Part shown: positions 62,807 through 64,000 of the stretch, in pieces
How the letters are laid out: each line of letters starts with the position of its first letter
How positions within the stretch are numbered: the first letter of the stretch is position 1
NCBI GenBank assembly: GCA_016110215.1
Contig: JADWQD010000003.1
Location: forward strand, 1,984,001-2,048,000
Source of the DNA: Capronia americana
Taxonomy: Eukaryota; Ascomycota; Eurotiomycetes; Chaetothyriales; Herpotrichiellaceae
Direction: 5' to 3'
DNA length: 64,000 nucleotides
The notes under the pieces: model-generated
Seen by the model: only the letters and a program-made list of their open reading frames with translations
The model's database searches: none
Told to the model about the DNA's origin: nothing
Program-made: the position numbers and the translations under genes

Positions 62807-63421
62807 ATGCAGCGACGTCCGTCCCTCGTCCCCGACCTCTTTCACATCAAGCGGACCACCGTGACGGCAGGATCTCCACCATCGATTCATACTGAGATCT
62901 GTGGCACTTACACCGATCTCGACTCTGCTCAAAGTGCCGCACTCCATCGGCTTGATGACGAAGGAATCGTTCGAAATTCCCTTAGCGAGTACATGGAAAA
63001 TGACCTGATCAACCCCTCATCAGACTGGAAACATGGAGAGAACGTCGTCATTCACGCCTCAAAGGGCAACGAGATTCACGACATCGAAATTGAAACCACT
63101 CCTAACTCCTTAGGCGTACGATCGAAACCAGGCGATGGGAGAGTCACGGACAACCTGTTCTACGTTCTTCGCACGGTCCAGTCGATGGATGGGGAAACGC
63201 ATACGGAAATCAGAGGGATTCATCTGTCTCGACAATCGGCTGTCACTGCTGCCAGACATGACTTGGTAAGTGGTGAACGCAAGCAAGACTGGTACAGCGA
63301 CTTCAAGGAAGAAGTGGGGGTCGGGCACCGAGAAGAGGACTTTGAAGGACAGCAACTTGTGGTGACTGCAACAGGACAGGATGGGAAGAAGTACATCGTC
63401 ACTGTCGTCCATGAAAGTTGA
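62807..63421 (+). CDS. Hypothetical protein with two internally duplicated units
   Basis: 204 residues from the ATG at 62807 (MQRRPSLVPD); the upstream extension has no ATG. Two units of about 85 residues align by eye. Unit 1 (about 11-97) begins LFHIKRTTV, then HTEICGTYTDLDSAQSAA. Unit 2 (about 117-202) begins LFYVLRTVQ, then HTEIRGIHLSRQSAVTAA. Each ends with a beta-like strand pair (GENVVIHASKG; GQQLVVTATGQDGKKYIVTV). No signal peptide, membrane span or known catalytic motif. I do not recognise the family. The repeat implies a small alpha/beta domain used twice. Confidence 0.65.
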   Translation: MQRRPSLVPDLFHIKRTTVTAGSPPSIHTEICGTYTDLDSAQSAALHRLDDEGIVRNSLSEYMENDLINPSSDWKHGENVVIHASKGNEIHDIEIETTPNSLGVRSKPGDGRVTDNLFYVLRTVQSMDGETHTEIRGIHLSRQSAVTAARHDLVSGERKQDWYSDFKEEVGVGHREEDFEGQQLVVTATGQDGKKYIVTVVHES

Positions 63422-64000
63422 AGTGCCGAAGGCGGGAATTGTGGCGAGGGTCACTGAAAGGGGCACTGAAAGGGGATGACTCTTCGATATATCTCGTGGA
63501 TTTCCAGAATGATTCAGCAGGTAATGTATCTGTCCTATCATTGGATTCTGTCACTTTCCAATTCCCTTCCCTCTGTGAAGAACTTCGCTGCCTCCGTGGG
63601 ATTCTCCGACGTGACTCGGCAAGTGGACCATCCTTGTGACGGAAGGGCTAAGGCCTGAGTCACACACGGTAGGCTACCAGTTAAGCAGCATTTCGTATGA
63701 TTCTTCGGGGCGCCTCTCTGGACTACAAATACATCCCTTGCCCTCCGGCTTGTCTGTCTTCTCAGGCTCGTTCCTCATCCCGTCTTTGATCAGGTTTTCT
63801 ATATATATCCTATCACACCATTCCAGGATGTCCTGATACACGCTTCTCTTCCATGGATCTCGTCGCCATGGAGCTCAATCATCAGATCGTGTGACCTACC
63901 CTTTTGTAACCACTGGTGGTCGCTTGCGGGCTGGCCGCGTGTTGTCTGGCAGTTCTTCTGGTGGTTCGGTTGTTCCCCTTCTAGGGTTGATCTTGGATGC
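63422..64000. other. Window end, no gene seen
   Basis: 3' flank of the duplicated-unit gene and 579 bp without supported coding sequence. A gene may begin beyond the window. Confidence 0.5.

Overview
The window is a piece of a filamentous ascomycete (Pezizomycotina) nuclear genome. The evidence is gene content (Zn2Cys6 regulators, HeLo and HeLo-like N-terminal domains, a Bys1 protein, two fungal P450s, a Mid2-like wall protein), short introns of 44-120 bp with GT(R)NGT donors and CTRAY branch sites, single-gene transcription units on both strands, and housekeeping genes of fungal type (TRP4, RPB12, PRP11/SF3a66, VPS37, CCC1, MRPL9, SCY1). I cannot place it to species. There is no operon, phage, plasmid, CRISPR array, rRNA or convincing tRNA. 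Exon boundaries were set by eye and checked for frame.

Layout. 0.1-16.4 kb: SurE-like nucleotidase/phosphatase, SCY1-family pseudokinase, Zn2Cys6 regulator, a head-to-head pair made of a HeLo-pseudokinase and a protein kinase whose frame continues into an SH3 region, TRP4, RPB12. 16.4-24.6 kb: gene-poor, with one Bys1 gene and several simple repeats. 24.6-29.8 kb: CCC1-like iron transporter, a secreted Ser-rich protein with a GPI-type tail, VPS37, PRP11. 29.8-36.6 kb: gene-poor island with decayed coding remnants. 36.6-47.5 kb: HeLo-like/ankyrin protein, zinc-cluster-less regulator, a tiny secreted Cys protein missed by a 60-residue cutoff, a hypothetical gene, an NTF2-like protein, and a GNAT-ankyrin gene broken by one base. 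48-64 kb: two P450s, Mid2-like protein, secreted NTF2-like protein, microbial-type PARG, a small membrane protein, MRPL9 and a protein with an internal duplication.

The most interesting locus is 8.05-13.85 kb. A HeLo domain (the fungal cell-death four-helix type) fused to a pseudokinase lies head to head with a kinase that keeps its catalytic motifs. The two inferred start codons overlap in one CATG. Both genes carry lesions: a frameshift in the HeLo N-terminus, and TGA plus TAG codons that split the kinase frame from an SH3 region. I read this as a possible kinase/executor pair of the RIPK3-MLKL kind that is decaying in this strain. The architecture and lesions are visible in the sequence; the functional pairing is inference.
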